Source: Pseudomonas sp. B21-023 (GTDB lineage Bacteria > Pseudomonadota > Gammaproteobacteria > Pseudomonadales > Pseudomonadaceae). Taken from it: 64,000 bases of DNA. A program made the translations under genes and the position numbers. Of the stretch, positions 54,469-63,609 are shown one piece after another. How positions within the stretch are numbered: the first letter of the stretch is position 1; every line of letters starts with the position of its first letter. The DNA is taken from the NCBI RefSeq assembly GCF_024749165.1, contig NZ_CP087190.1, positions 2,515,501 through 2,579,500 on the forward strand, read 5' to 3'. Under the pieces are notes generated by a model. The model saw nothing but the letters and a program-made list of their open reading frames with translations, did no database searches and was not told the DNA's origin.

Positions 54469-55078
54469 CGGCAAAGCTCGAAGGGAATGGGAATGGTTTA
54501 GGCGTGCGGATTCTACAACTTTTGACACATCTGACTAGAGTGTTCCGGCGATAAAAAACATTCGAAACGATTCGCTCGCCTCGCTTGACGCCCATTGGCC
54601 CCAGGTGTTCAGATGCCGACCGATTTCAGGTGCCCCATGCCGTCGCGCACGGGGTGAAACGGGAAACCGGTACGCGCTTCGCGCCAGTCCGGTGCTGCCC
54701 CCGCAACGGTATGCAAGTGATGCCTTCGACAGACCACTGTGGCCAATGCGTCATGGGAAGGTGAAGACATCTAGGCTTTGCACGGAAAGTGCCTGCGCAA
54801 CGATCATGCTGCGTTGAAAACAGGCTGGTGCGCCAGCCCGGTCGGAATGCTCATTGACAACCAGTCAAGTCGGGCGCGACCCCGGCCGTTCCTCGCCTGT
54901 TTTCGCCTTGCCTGATCGCCGCTCGGCGACTTTCCGTACAAACCCTTGTCTTGCGAGCCCGGAGACCGGCCTGGAATGTTGTAGGCAAACTCCTGCGGTG
55001 GGCGGGCATGGGCCGGTATTGGCGTGTGCGCGATCCGTGCTCCTGCGTGCTTCTGCGAAAGTCACTTTCGAGAAGAGC
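54469..55078. other. Divergent region with cobalamin riboswitch (610 bp)
   Basis: It contains the leftward promoter of the DUF2946-receptor operon and the rightward leader of btuB with the riboswitch. The part from about 54780 to the btuB start holds no other gene; a frame open from 54854 into btuB has non-protein-like sequence before the signal peptide. Confidence 0.6.
54605..54775 (+). ncRNA. Cobalamin (adenosylcobalamin) riboswitch
   Basis: The conserved order is present: CAGGTGCCCC, then GGGTGAAACGGGAAACCGGT, CCAGTCCGGTGCTGCCCCCGC followed by AACGGTATGC, CACTGTGG, and CATGGGAAGGTG. The box GCTGCCCCCGCAACGG is the B12-box region. It lies in the leader of the btuB-like receptor and should turn it off when cobalamin is plentiful. 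Confidence 0.93.
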
Positions 55079-57034
55079 ATGATTGCTGTGATTCACTCCC
55101 GACGTCGTTTCCCCAAGGCCCGGACTTTGTTCCTGGCCTGCCTGGCCAGCCCCCTGGCACTGGCCGAAAACACCCCCCTGATCCTCGACCAGCAGATCGT
55201 CGCCGCGCCGTCGGTGGAGTCGACCACGGTCGCCGCCATGGCCCAGTACGGCAGCAAGGTCGAGATCGTCAGCCGCGAGCAGATCGAGCGCGCCGGCCCC
55301 GGCGCCGACATCACCCGGGTGATGCAGATGTTCATCCCCGGCTTCTACGTCGCGCCGAAGAACGGCCCGTTCGACTACGGCACCTACTCGCTGCTCGGCG
55401 GGCGCAACGACGACACCCTGATCCTGCTCGACGGTGTACGCCTGAACAACCGCCTGTACGGCGGCCTGTACCTGGACACCCTGCCGGCCAACGCGGTGGA
55501 GCGTATCGAGGTGCTCAAGGGCGGCCAGAGCCTGTTGTTCGGCACCCAGGCCGTGGCGGGGGTGATCAATATCGTCACCCGCAGCCCGCAACGCCGTCAG
55601 GCTTCAGGTGAGGTCAACCTGGGCCTGGACAGCTTCGCCGGCAGCAGCAAGGACGCCCGCGTCGAGCGGATCTTCAGCAATGGCTTCGGCGACCTGGGCC
55701 TGCTGGCCTATGTCAGCCACAACGTCTCCGACGGTTACCAGCCGTTTCGCAACCGCGACTACAGCGGCAACGTCAGCGACAAGAAACGCGGCTACGAGGT
55801 GACCACCTTCGGCGGCAAGGCGATCCAGGCCTTTGGCGACGATGCGCGGCTGGAGCTGTTCTACCAGTACACCGACGCCAACCTCGATTTCGCCCGACCG
55901 GTGAACAGTTACAAGACCACCAATGACCGCGTGCAGCAGATCGCCACGGCCACCTTCGAACAGCGCATCAGCGAGCGCCTGAGCTACTTCGTCAAGGGCC
56001 ACGTCAACGACTGGGACACCCGCTACACCCGCATCAACAACCGCGCCGACGGCTCCCGCGATGTGGTCAACCACAACGACTACTGGGGCTTCACCGATTG
56101 GGGCGTGCAGGCGGAGGGCAAGGCCGAACTCGACGGTGGCCACGTGCTGGTGTTCGGTTCCGACAACCAGTGGTTCAAGGGCCAGGACGACGTGCTGGTG
56201 ATCGATGACAACGAGGCCCAGGCCAATGCGTTGTACGCCCAACTGCGGCCCAGGATCGAGACCTTGCCCAACTGGCACCCGAGCCTCGGCCTGCGCCACG
56301 AGGCCATGAGCGGCGGCGACAGCGCCACCGTCGGCATGCTCACCTCGCTGTACGACCTGAACGACAACTGGCAACTGCGCGGCCAGTATGGCAGCGCCTA
56401 CAAGCTGCCCAATGCCGAGCAGTTGTTCGTCAACGAGCCTGGTGACGAGATCGGCAACCGTGACCTCAAGCCCGAGAAGAGCCGCAATGCCGAGCTTGGC
56501 CTGGACTACCACGGCCTGCTGCTGGAGCGTGAATTCAGCGCCAGCGTCACCGTGTTCCGCCGCAAGATCACCGACTTGATCACCCTGGACGGCAGCCAGT
56601 GGGTCAACGGCCAGGGGCAGGTACAGATGCGTGGCTTCGAGGCCGATGCGCGTATCCAGCTCGACGACCAATGGAGCCTGCAGGCCGACATGACCCGCAA
56701 CCTCACCGAGACGCGCACCGGGGCAACGATCAACGACGTGCCGAGTTTCTTCGCCCGTTCGCGGCTCGGTTACGAATCGGCGGATCGCAGGTGGGGGGCC
56801 GGGGGCGCCATTCGCTACATCCGCGACGTGGTCAGCTCCAAAGGCGTCGACTACGGCCATTACTCGGTGGTCGACGCCGATGCTTATCGCTACCTGGACG
56901 GCGCCCGCCAGCACCGGCTGAGCCTGCTGGTGGAGAACCTGTTCGACCGCGACTATGTCACCAGTCGGGCGAGTAACGTTGACAATCTCGGGCGGCCGTT
57001 CACCAGCGAACTGCGCTACACCTACACCTTCTGA
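55079..57034 (+). CDS. btuB: TonB-dependent vitamin B12 receptor
   Basis: The 651-residue product has a signal peptide (LFLACLASPLALA), a plug domain (VEIVSREQIERAGPGADITR, LLGGRNDDTLILLDGVRLNN, ERIEVLKGGQSLLFGTQAVA) and a barrel ending LRYTYTF. The riboswitch in its leader and the btuF-like gene behind it identify cobalamin or a related corrinoid as ligand. The ATG at 55079 with AGAAGAG upstream fits the signal peptide. Confidence 0.88.
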   Translation: MIAVIHSRRRFPKARTLFLACLASPLALAENTPLILDQQIVAAPSVESTTVAAMAQYGSKVEIVSREQIERAGPGADITRVMQMFIPGFYVAPKNGPFDYGTYSLLGGRNDDTLILLDGVRLNNRLYGGLYLDTLPANAVERIEVLKGGQSLLFGTQAVAGVINIVTRSPQRRQASGEVNLGLDSFAGSSKDARVERIFSNGFGDLGLLAYVSHNVSDGYQPFRNRDYSGNVSDKKRGYEVTTFGGKAIQAFGDDARLELFYQYTDANLDFARPVNSYKTTNDRVQQIATATFEQRISERLSYFVKGHVNDWDTRYTRINNRADGSRDVVNHNDYWGFTDWGVQAEGKAELDGGHVLVFGSDNQWFKGQDDVLVIDDNEAQANALYAQLRPRIETLPNWHPSLGLRHEAMSGGDSATVGMLTSLYDLNDNWQLRGQYGSAYKLPNAEQLFVNEPGDEIGNRDLKPEKSRNAELGLDYHGLLLEREFSASVTVFRRKITDLITLDGSQWVNGQGQVQMRGFEADARIQLDDQWSLQADMTRNLTETRTGATINDVPSFFARSRLGYESADRRWGAGGAIRYIRDVVSSKGVDYGHYSVVDADAYRYLDGARQHRLSLLVENLFDRDYVTSRASNVDNLGRPFTSELRYTYTF

Positions 57035-57045
57035 GGGGCGTGAGC

Positions 57046-57774
57046 ATGGACTACCAGCGCGTGTTGTTCGTCGGCCCCGGCCTGGGTGGCGGCTCGGCGG
57101 CGGAAGCTTTTGGCGCCGAGATTCGTGACCTGCGTGGCCACGAGGCGGGCCGGGATATCGTCGACACCCTGGAGGGGTTCGACGGGCTCTGGGCGGTGGT
57201 CCGCGAGGCCCTCGACCAGGGCGTGGAACGCCTGCTGGTGGTGGACCTGGAACCCACCTCGGACAGCGCCTACCTTGACTGGCTGCGCGATGAGCTGGGG
57301 CGCCTGGCGCAAGGTCGGGCCGGCGTCTGGGTCACGGCCCAGGCCCTGGGGCGGCGCGGCCTGGATGCGCGAGTGGCCTGTGCCAGCATCGGCGAACCTG
57401 TGCGCCACCTGGCGTGCGACCAGGTCAACGCGGTGGCCAGCGACCCGGACTGGTCACGGGTGCCCGAGCATGCCCGCCAGGTGTTCCTCTGCACCGGCCC
57501 CCGCTGCGTGCGGCGCGGCGCCTTGCCGCTATGGAAACGCCTGCGCCGGCTGCTGCTGGAGCGTGCCCTGATCGAGACTCCGGGCGGCGTGCTGCTGACC
57601 CGCACCGGTTGCCAGTTTCCCTGCAACCTGGGGCCAGTGTTGACGGTGCATCCGGACGGCTGCTGGTATCGGGTGCGTGATGATCGGGAGGTGGAGGAAT
57701 TGGTGGAAACGCATCTGCAGGGAGGAAGGATCGCCGAAGGACTGTTGATCAAGGGAAGGGCGTGCGATGCGTAA
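57046..57774 (+). CDS. (2Fe-2S) ferredoxin-domain protein of the B12 cluster
   Basis: The 242-residue protein ends in a thioredoxin-like 2Fe-2S domain. The four cysteines are in FLCTGPRCVRRG (about 148-155) and TGCQFPCNLGP (about 190-197). The N-terminal half resembles CbiX/sirohydrochlorin-chelatase-like sequences only loosely. Such proteins are often next to cobalamin genes and may reduce the corrinoid cobalt. GAGGGG precedes the ATG. It overlaps btuF by eight bases. Confidence 0.78.
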   Translation: MDYQRVLFVGPGLGGGSAAEAFGAEIRDLRGHEAGRDIVDTLEGFDGLWAVVREALDQGVERLLVVDLEPTSDSAYLDWLRDELGRLAQGRAGVWVTAQALGRRGLDARVACASIGEPVRHLACDQVNAVASDPDWSRVPEHARQVFLCTGPRCVRRGALPLWKRLRRLLLERALIETPGGVLLTRTGCQFPCNLGPVLTVHPDGCWYRVRDDREVEELVETHLQGGRIAEGLLIKGRACDA

Positions 57775-58690
57775 AGCCTGGCTACTGTCCCTCGCCTTGT
57801 GCTGTGGCGCACCAGCCCTGGCCGACAGCTATCGCAACTGCGGGCAGGACTGGCAACGGCCCGCTGCGGCGCCTGCGCGTATCGTCGCCCTCAACCAGCA
57901 CGCGGCCGACCTGCTGCTCGCCCTCGGCGCGGGTCCGTCGATGGTCGGGGTGGCCTACCTGGACGACAACGGCGCCGCCTACAAGCAGGGCCGCTACCAA
58001 GGTGTGCCAGTGATTGCCCGGGAGTATCCGGCCAGCGAAGTGTTGTACGCGCAAAGGCCGGATCTGGTGGTCGGCGGATTCGCCACGGCATTTGGCGATG
58101 GGATCACCTCGCGCAGCAGATTGGCCGGCAACGGGATTGCCACCTACCTGCTCGAGTCGGCCTGTAACGGCCACTCGCTGGACTACTACGGCCATGTCCG
58201 GCGTGACCTGACGGTGTTCGGCGAGCTGTTGGGCAGACAGGCGAGGGCGCAGGCGTTGATCGAGGCGATGGAGAACGACCTGGCGCAGGCCAGGGCGATC
58301 GCACCCAGCGGCAAGCCACTGTCGGTGTTCTACCTCGACAGCGAGGTGCGGGGGCTGGACAGCGAAGGCGGGCGCGGGTTCGTCACGCCGTTGCTGGCCG
58401 CCGCCGGGGCGCGCAATGTGCTTGCCGGAATCGACCAGTACCGCGTGACGATCAACCGCGAGGCGCTGCTGAGCAGCGACCCCGACGTGATCCTGCTGGC
58501 CGACGCCCTGTGGTCGCCGGCCAGCCGCAAGCGTCAGTTGCTGACCCGCGACCCGGTGCTTTCGAGCCTGCGGGCGGTGCGCGAGAACCGCATGATCGAT
58601 ATCCCGTTCACCCAGCTGATGCCTACGCCGGCTAGCGGGCGGGTGGCCCTGGAACTGGCACGGCGGCTCAAGGAAATGGCTGTTCCATAG
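57767..58690 (+). CDS. btuF: Periplasmic cobalamin-binding protein (BtuF-like)
   Basis: The 307-residue protein has a signal peptide (AWLLSLALCCGAPALA) and the class-III periplasmic-binding fold: ARIVALNQHAADLLLALGAG, the RPDLVVGG strand, and the long middle helix. It binds the ligand delivered by BtuB and normally hands it to BtuCD. No permease or ATPase gene lies in the window. Riboswitch-led context favours cobalamin over iron-siderophore. It is the last gene of the cluster. Confidence 0.82.
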   Translation: MRKAWLLSLALCCGAPALADSYRNCGQDWQRPAAAPARIVALNQHAADLLLALGAGPSMVGVAYLDDNGAAYKQGRYQGVPVIAREYPASEVLYAQRPDLVVGGFATAFGDGITSRSRLAGNGIATYLLESACNGHSLDYYGHVRRDLTVFGELLGRQARAQALIEAMENDLAQARAIAPSGKPLSVFYLDSEVRGLDSEGGRGFVTPLLAAAGARNVLAGIDQYRVTINREALLSSDPDVILLADALWSPASRKRQLLTRDPVLSSLRAVRENRMIDIPFTQLMPTPASGRVALELARRLKEMAVP

Positions 58691-58772
58691 CAGGTCAGCC
58701 CTGATCACGGGGGCAAGTCGCATCGGCGCACCGCCGCTCCCACGCCAAACGGTGTGATTGGAAAGGGCTGTG

Positions 58773-60131
58773 CTACTCGCCGAGGACCAGCTGCCGCGCC
58801 AGCTGGTTGTGACGCTCCAGTACCCGCGGCAAGTCAACGGTGGCGATGCGCCCGTCCTGAACCACCACATGTCCGTTGATCACACTGGTGTCGACGTGGG
58901 TCGGGGTGCAGAACACCAGCGCCGCCAGCGGGTCGTGGAGGGCGCCGGCATAGGCCACATGGCCAAGGTCGAAGGCGACGAAGTCGGCGACCATGCCCGG
59001 TGCCAGGGCACCGATATCGTCACGGTTGAGCACCTTGGCACCACCCAGGGTGGCGATTTCCAGCGCTTCGCGGGCGGTCATCGCATCCGGGCCGAAGCCG
59101 ACCCGTTGCAGCAGCAAGGCCTGGCGTACCTCGCCGATCATGCTGGCGCCGTCGTTGGATGCCGAACCATCTACCCCCAGCCCCACCGGCACGCCGTGGT
59201 CGCGCATCTTGCGGATCGGCGCTATCCCTGAGGCCAGGCGCATGTTCGAGCACGGGCAGTGGGCGACCCCGGTGCCGGTGCGGGCGAACAGCTCGATGCC
59301 GTGCTGGTCGAGCTGCACGCAGTGGGCGTGCCAGACATCGTGGCCGACCCAACCCAGGTCCTCGGCGTACTCGGCCGGGGTCATGCCGAACTTCTCGCGG
59401 CTGTAGGCGATGTCGTTGACGTTCTCGGCCAGGTGGGTATGCAGCGACACGCCGTACTCCCGGGCCAGGACCGCTGCTTCGCGCATCAGGTCGCGGCTGA
59501 CAGAGAACGGCGAGCAGGGCGCCACCACCACGCGCCGCATCGAGCCATGGCTGGTGTCGTGGTAGTCCTCGATCAGACGCTGGGATTCCTTGAGGATGTC
59601 GCTTTCCTTTTCCACCACCGAGTCCGGCGGCAGGCCGCCCTGGCTGCGGCCGACGCTCATGCTGCCGCGAGCGGCGTGGAAGCGCATGCCGATTTCCTCG
59701 GCGGCGTGGATGCTGTCGTCGAGTTTGCAGCCGTTGGGGTAGATGTACAGGTGGTCGCTGGAGGTGGTGCAGCCCGAGAGGATCAGTTCGGCCATGGCCG
59801 TCTGGGTCGAGACCGCGATCATCTCCGGGGTCAGTCGCGCCCAGATCGGATAGAGGTTGGTCAGCCAGTTGAACAGCTCGCCGTCCTGGGCCGCCGGCAC
59901 CACGCGGGTAAGGCTCTGGTACATGTGGTGGTGGGTGTTGACCAGGCCCGGGATGACCACCTTGCCGGTCATGTCGAGGATCACGTCGGCGTTTTGCGGC
60001 AGCGTTTCGCTGGGGCCGACCTGGCGGATCACGTTGTCTTCGATGTACAGGCCACCGCGTTTGATTTCACGGCGTTCGCCGTCCATGGTCACCAGCAGTT
60101 CGGCGTTCTTGACCAGTAGGGTCTTGGGCAT
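58773..60131 (-). CDS. 8-oxoguanine deaminase-type amidohydrolase
   Basis: The 452-residue amidohydrolase has the metal ligands NTHHHMYQSL (HxH), SLHTHLAENVND, WHAHCVQL and the aspartate in GLGVDGSASND. It has the CTTSSDHLYIYPNG variant found in Pseudomonas 8-oxoguanine deaminases and AtzB-like enzymes. It should convert 8-oxoguanine to urate, or deaminate a related purine. GGGAGGGG lies before the ATG at 60131. It is transcribed leftward and alone. Confidence 0.85.
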   Translation of the reverse strand: MPKTLLVKNAELLVTMDGERREIKRGGLYIEDNVIRQVGPSETLPQNADVILDMTGKVVIPGLVNTHHHMYQSLTRVVPAAQDGELFNWLTNLYPIWARLTPEMIAVSTQTAMAELILSGCTTSSDHLYIYPNGCKLDDSIHAAEEIGMRFHAARGSMSVGRSQGGLPPDSVVEKESDILKESQRLIEDYHDTSHGSMRRVVVAPCSPFSVSRDLMREAAVLAREYGVSLHTHLAENVNDIAYSREKFGMTPAEYAEDLGWVGHDVWHAHCVQLDQHGIELFARTGTGVAHCPCSNMRLASGIAPIRKMRDHGVPVGLGVDGSASNDGASMIGEVRQALLLQRVGFGPDAMTAREALEIATLGGAKVLNRDDIGALAPGMVADFVAFDLGHVAYAGALHDPLAALVFCTPTHVDTSVINGHVVVQDGRIATVDLPRVLERHNQLARQLVLGE

Positions 60132-60700
60132 GTGTGTCCCCTCCCGTTTGGGATGTGTTTTCTGATTGTAGAGAGGCGCCTGGTGCATGGGCCGGGCGCA
60201 CCAGGGCCGTCAGGCGACGCGGCGTGGCCGGGCGTCGATGACAGGGGCGAACGGTTCACCGCGCACGTGCGAAGGCTGCGCCATGGCGGGCGCATCGGGC
60301 AGGTGGGCAGACGGTGACAAGGCGAATGCGGCAAGCGGCATTCGGGAAGGATGCCCGGTGAAGGCGGGCGGTAGTGGATGTCGCATGGCTTGAGCCTGTC
60401 GCAATACGCAACGGCGATGACCGTTGTCGTAGGCGCGAGGCAGTGTAAACAGAATTCGCTTGTTTTGTATACGATGGATTGTTTCATCTAACCGCGCCCT
60501 GCAATCGCTCCGGAAAAGTGCATGCAGTCTTGCATGGCATCATGCCACTATCTGGCTGTCTCGCGGCCAGCGGATATCTCGGGCCGGCACGTTCGCATGG
60601 GCTGATTACACTGTGGAAATCGCCACACGGGAGTAACTGGGATGGGCTGCGCGTTGATGAGGCAGATGGCTGGACGGGTGTCCGCTCGAAGTAGACGGCC
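60132..60700. other. Divergent intergenic region (569 bp)
   Basis: It separates the leftward deaminase from the rightward HD-GYP gene and must hold both promoters. TTGTATACGA near 60465-60474 has a GTATAC palindromic core of the kind bound by FCD-type GntR regulators. Several short frames occur, none protein-like. Nothing else is recognisable. Confidence 0.45.
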
Positions 60701-63577
60701 ATGAACAACCGTGGCCGGAGCATTTCCCTGCAGTGGCTGGTGGCATTGGCCATCATGCTTGGCATGCTGGCACTGGGCGCGGCCCTGGCCTGGCAAGGCT
60801 ACCTGGGCGTGCGCCAGGCCCTGGTGGCCGCCGCCGGCGATGCCGCCCAGCAGGTCGGCCGAACTATCGACGAGCGCGCCCGGCGCCTGGTCGACCCGGT
60901 GCAGAGCAGCATTCGCCTGCTGGCCGTCAGCCCGGCGTCGGGTACGTTGGCCGAGCGCCTCGAGCAATTGCCGCAACTGGTCGAGAGCCTGCGTGCCAAC
61001 CGCATGCTCAGCGCCGCCTACGTCGGTTACCCCAATGGTGAATTCCTGCTGGTCCGCCGCTTGCGCGACCCGCAGCTGTTGCAGCGTTTCGCGGCACCGG
61101 CGGACACGGCGTTCCTGGTGCAGACCGTCACCCAGGGCGCCGATGGCGCGATGCAGGGCGAGTGGCGCTTCTATGACTCGCTACTGACCCTGTTGCAGCG
61201 CCAGAGCAAGCCCGACTACCAATACGATCCACGCCAACGGCCCTGGTTCATCGAAGCCAGCGCGCAGCCCGAGACCGTACTCACTCGTCCCTACGTATTC
61301 TTTACCACCCGCGAGATCGGCCTGACCATGGCCCAGCGCAGCGCCGAGGGCACGGCGGTGATCGGCATGGATGTCTCGGTCAATGACCTGGCCAGCGAGA
61401 GCCGCGACCTGCGCATCACCGCCGGCACCGAGATCGCCGTGGTCGACGATCAGGGCAACGTAGTGGCCTACCCGGAACTGCAACGGGTTGTCGTGCGCGA
61501 GGGTGAGAGCGTGCGCCTGTCGCGCATCGGCGAGCTGGGCATCGGCAGCCTTGCGCATATCTACGCCGACATGCCCCAGGGCGCGAGCCCGCAGCCGTAC
61601 CAGGTCGAGGGGCAGACCTGGTACGGCATGCGCCTGCCGCTTACCTCCATAGCCGGGCAGGACCTGCAGGTGCTGATCGCCGTGCCGGCCCACGAACTGC
61701 TGGCCGGGGCGCGCAAGGTGCTGTTCGAGCAATTGCTCTGGGCCGTAGCCGTGGCAGCTGTGTTGTTGTTGCTTGGCGGGCTGCTGGGCCGACGCATCGG
61801 CCGTCCGTTGCGCCGGCTGACCGAGCAGGTGCAGGGCCTGGCCAGTTTCGATTTCAGCCGAGAGGTGGGCGTTGTCTCGCGGGTCTGCGAAGTGCGTGAG
61901 CTGAGCCGGGTGCTGAGCCGTATGTCCGGCACCATCCGCAACTTTCAAGCGATCACCCTTACGTTGAGCCGCGAGACTCAACTCGAAAGCATGCTCGACG
62001 GCGTGCTCAATCACCTGGTGGCGGCAGCGGGCGTCAGTGCCGGTGCGGTGTATCTGTACGACGACAACAGCCGGTTGCGCCTGGCCGCCGCCAGTCGCGG
62101 CCATGACTACCCCGAGGAACTGACGCTACCTGAAGGCGAGCGGCAGGACCTGGCCAGCGCGGTGACCCAAGCCCTCGCATGGCAAGGGCGCAGCCTGGCG
62201 GTGGTGCTCAATGACCGCGGCCAGGCGCTGCTCGGCATCCTGGTGCTGCAACTCGCCGATGCGAACGCGGCCGTGGGCCAACCGTTCCAGCGCTTTGTCG
62301 AGGAACTGTCCGGTGCAGCCGCCGTGGCCATCGAGACCCGTCAGCTGGTCGAGGCCCAGCAACGCCTGCTGGACGCCATGATCAAGTTGCTGGCCGACGC
62401 CATCGACGCCAAGAGCCCCTATACCGGCGGCCATTGCGAACGGGTGCCGCAACTGGCGCAGATGCTCCTGGACCAGGCCGTGCAGGCTGACAGCGGCCCC
62501 TATGCCGACTTCAGCATGAGCGAGGCCGAGCGCTACGAATTCCGCGTGGCCGCCTGGCTGCACGACTGCGGCAAGATCACCAGCCCCGAATACGTGGTGG
62601 ACAAGGCGACCAAGCTCGAGACCTTGTACAACCGCATCCACGAGGTGCGCATGCGCTTCGAGGTGCTCTGGCGCGATGCCGAGGTCGCCTACTGGCAAGG
62701 TGTGGTCAACGGCGATGATGAAGCGGCGCTGCGGCGCACGCTGGAGGCATGCCGGGCAACCTTGCAGGAGGACTTCGCCTTCGTCGCCAACGCCAACATC
62801 GGTGGCGAGTTCATGCAGGAGGCCGACATCGAGCGCCTGCACACTATCGGCCAGCGCCGCTGGCGGCGGCACTTCGACAACCGCCTGGGCATCTCCCGCG
62901 ACGAGGCAGCGCGGTTCACCGACACCTCGGCGGCAACCTTGCCAGTGGACGAGCCCCTGCTTGCCGACCGCGATGAGCACCGGGTGCCCTGGGGCGCTCG
63001 TACGCCGCCGGTGGCCAAGGACGACCCGCGCAACCACTGGGGTTTCGACATGCGCCTGCCGGCCCATGCCAGCAACCACGGCGAGCTGTACAACCTGTCG
63101 ATCCGCCGCGGCACGCTCAACGACGAAGAGCGCTTCAAGATCAACGAGCACATCGTGCAGACCATCATCATGCTCAGCGCGCTGCCGTTCCCGCGCCAGC
63201 TCAGGCGCGTGCCGTCAATCGCCGGCAACCATCACGAGAAGCTGGACGGCAGCGGCTACCCGCGCAGGCTTGGCCAGGAGGCGCTGAGCATCCCCGAGCG
63301 GGTGATGGCGATCGCCGACATCTTTGAGGCACTGACCGCGGCGGACCGGCCCTACAAGGCGCCGAAGACCCTGTCCGAGTCGGTGAAGATCCTGGTGTTC
63401 ATGGCGCGGGACAAGCATGTCGACGGGCAGTTGCTGCGCTTGTTCCTGAGTAGCGGGGTGTACCGGCAATATGCCGAGCGCTTCCTGCGCCCCGAGCAGA
63501 TCGACGAACTGGACGTGGCGTACTGGCTGGAGCAGTTGCAGGGTTTCACGCCTGAGCAATCCACCTACACTCCTTGA
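60701..63577 (+). CDS. Membrane-bound dCache-HAMP-GAF-HD-GYP signalling protein
   Basis: The 958-residue protein has a first membrane helix (about 12-32), a periplasmic double-Cache sensor (about 40-330, RQRPWFIEA), a second helix (about 345-365) with a HAMP segment (GRRIGRPLRRLTEQV), and a GAF domain (about 425-545). The HD-GYP domain then has H621-D622 in WLHDCGK and HHEKLDGSGYP at about 844-854. HD-GYP proteins hydrolyse cyclic di-GMP. Roughly 220 residues separate HD from HHE, far more than the usual 60-80, so the domain carries a large insert. Confidence 0.85.
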   Translation: MNNRGRSISLQWLVALAIMLGMLALGAALAWQGYLGVRQALVAAAGDAAQQVGRTIDERARRLVDPVQSSIRLLAVSPASGTLAERLEQLPQLVESLRANRMLSAAYVGYPNGEFLLVRRLRDPQLLQRFAAPADTAFLVQTVTQGADGAMQGEWRFYDSLLTLLQRQSKPDYQYDPRQRPWFIEASAQPETVLTRPYVFFTTREIGLTMAQRSAEGTAVIGMDVSVNDLASESRDLRITAGTEIAVVDDQGNVVAYPELQRVVVREGESVRLSRIGELGIGSLAHIYADMPQGASPQPYQVEGQTWYGMRLPLTSIAGQDLQVLIAVPAHELLAGARKVLFEQLLWAVAVAAVLLLLGGLLGRRIGRPLRRLTEQVQGLASFDFSREVGVVSRVCEVRELSRVLSRMSGTIRNFQAITLTLSRETQLESMLDGVLNHLVAAAGVSAGAVYLYDDNSRLRLAAASRGHDYPEELTLPEGERQDLASAVTQALAWQGRSLAVVLNDRGQALLGILVLQLADANAAVGQPFQRFVEELSGAAAVAIETRQLVEAQQRLLDAMIKLLADAIDAKSPYTGGHCERVPQLAQMLLDQAVQADSGPYADFSMSEAERYEFRVAAWLHDCGKITSPEYVVDKATKLETLYNRIHEVRMRFEVLWRDAEVAYWQGVVNGDDEAALRRTLEACRATLQEDFAFVANANIGGEFMQEADIERLHTIGQRRWRRHFDNRLGISRDEAARFTDTSAATLPVDEPLLADRDEHRVPWGARTPPVAKDDPRNHWGFDMRLPAHASNHGELYNLSIRRGTLNDEERFKINEHIVQTIIMLSALPFPRQLRRVPSIAGNHHEKLDGSGYPRRLGQEALSIPERVMAIADIFEALTAADRPYKAPKTLSESVKILVFMARDKHVDGQLLRLFLSSGVYRQYAERFLRPEQIDELDVAYWLEQLQGFTPEQSTYTP

Positions 63578-63609
63578 GACCTGTTCGGCGGGATCTCTGG
63601 AGACATCCG

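Noticed and set aside
60187..60393. Short plus-strand gene in the deaminase/HD-GYP spacer
   Set aside because: The frame is arginine/glycine-rich, overlaps other equally open frames, and has no convincing ribosome site.
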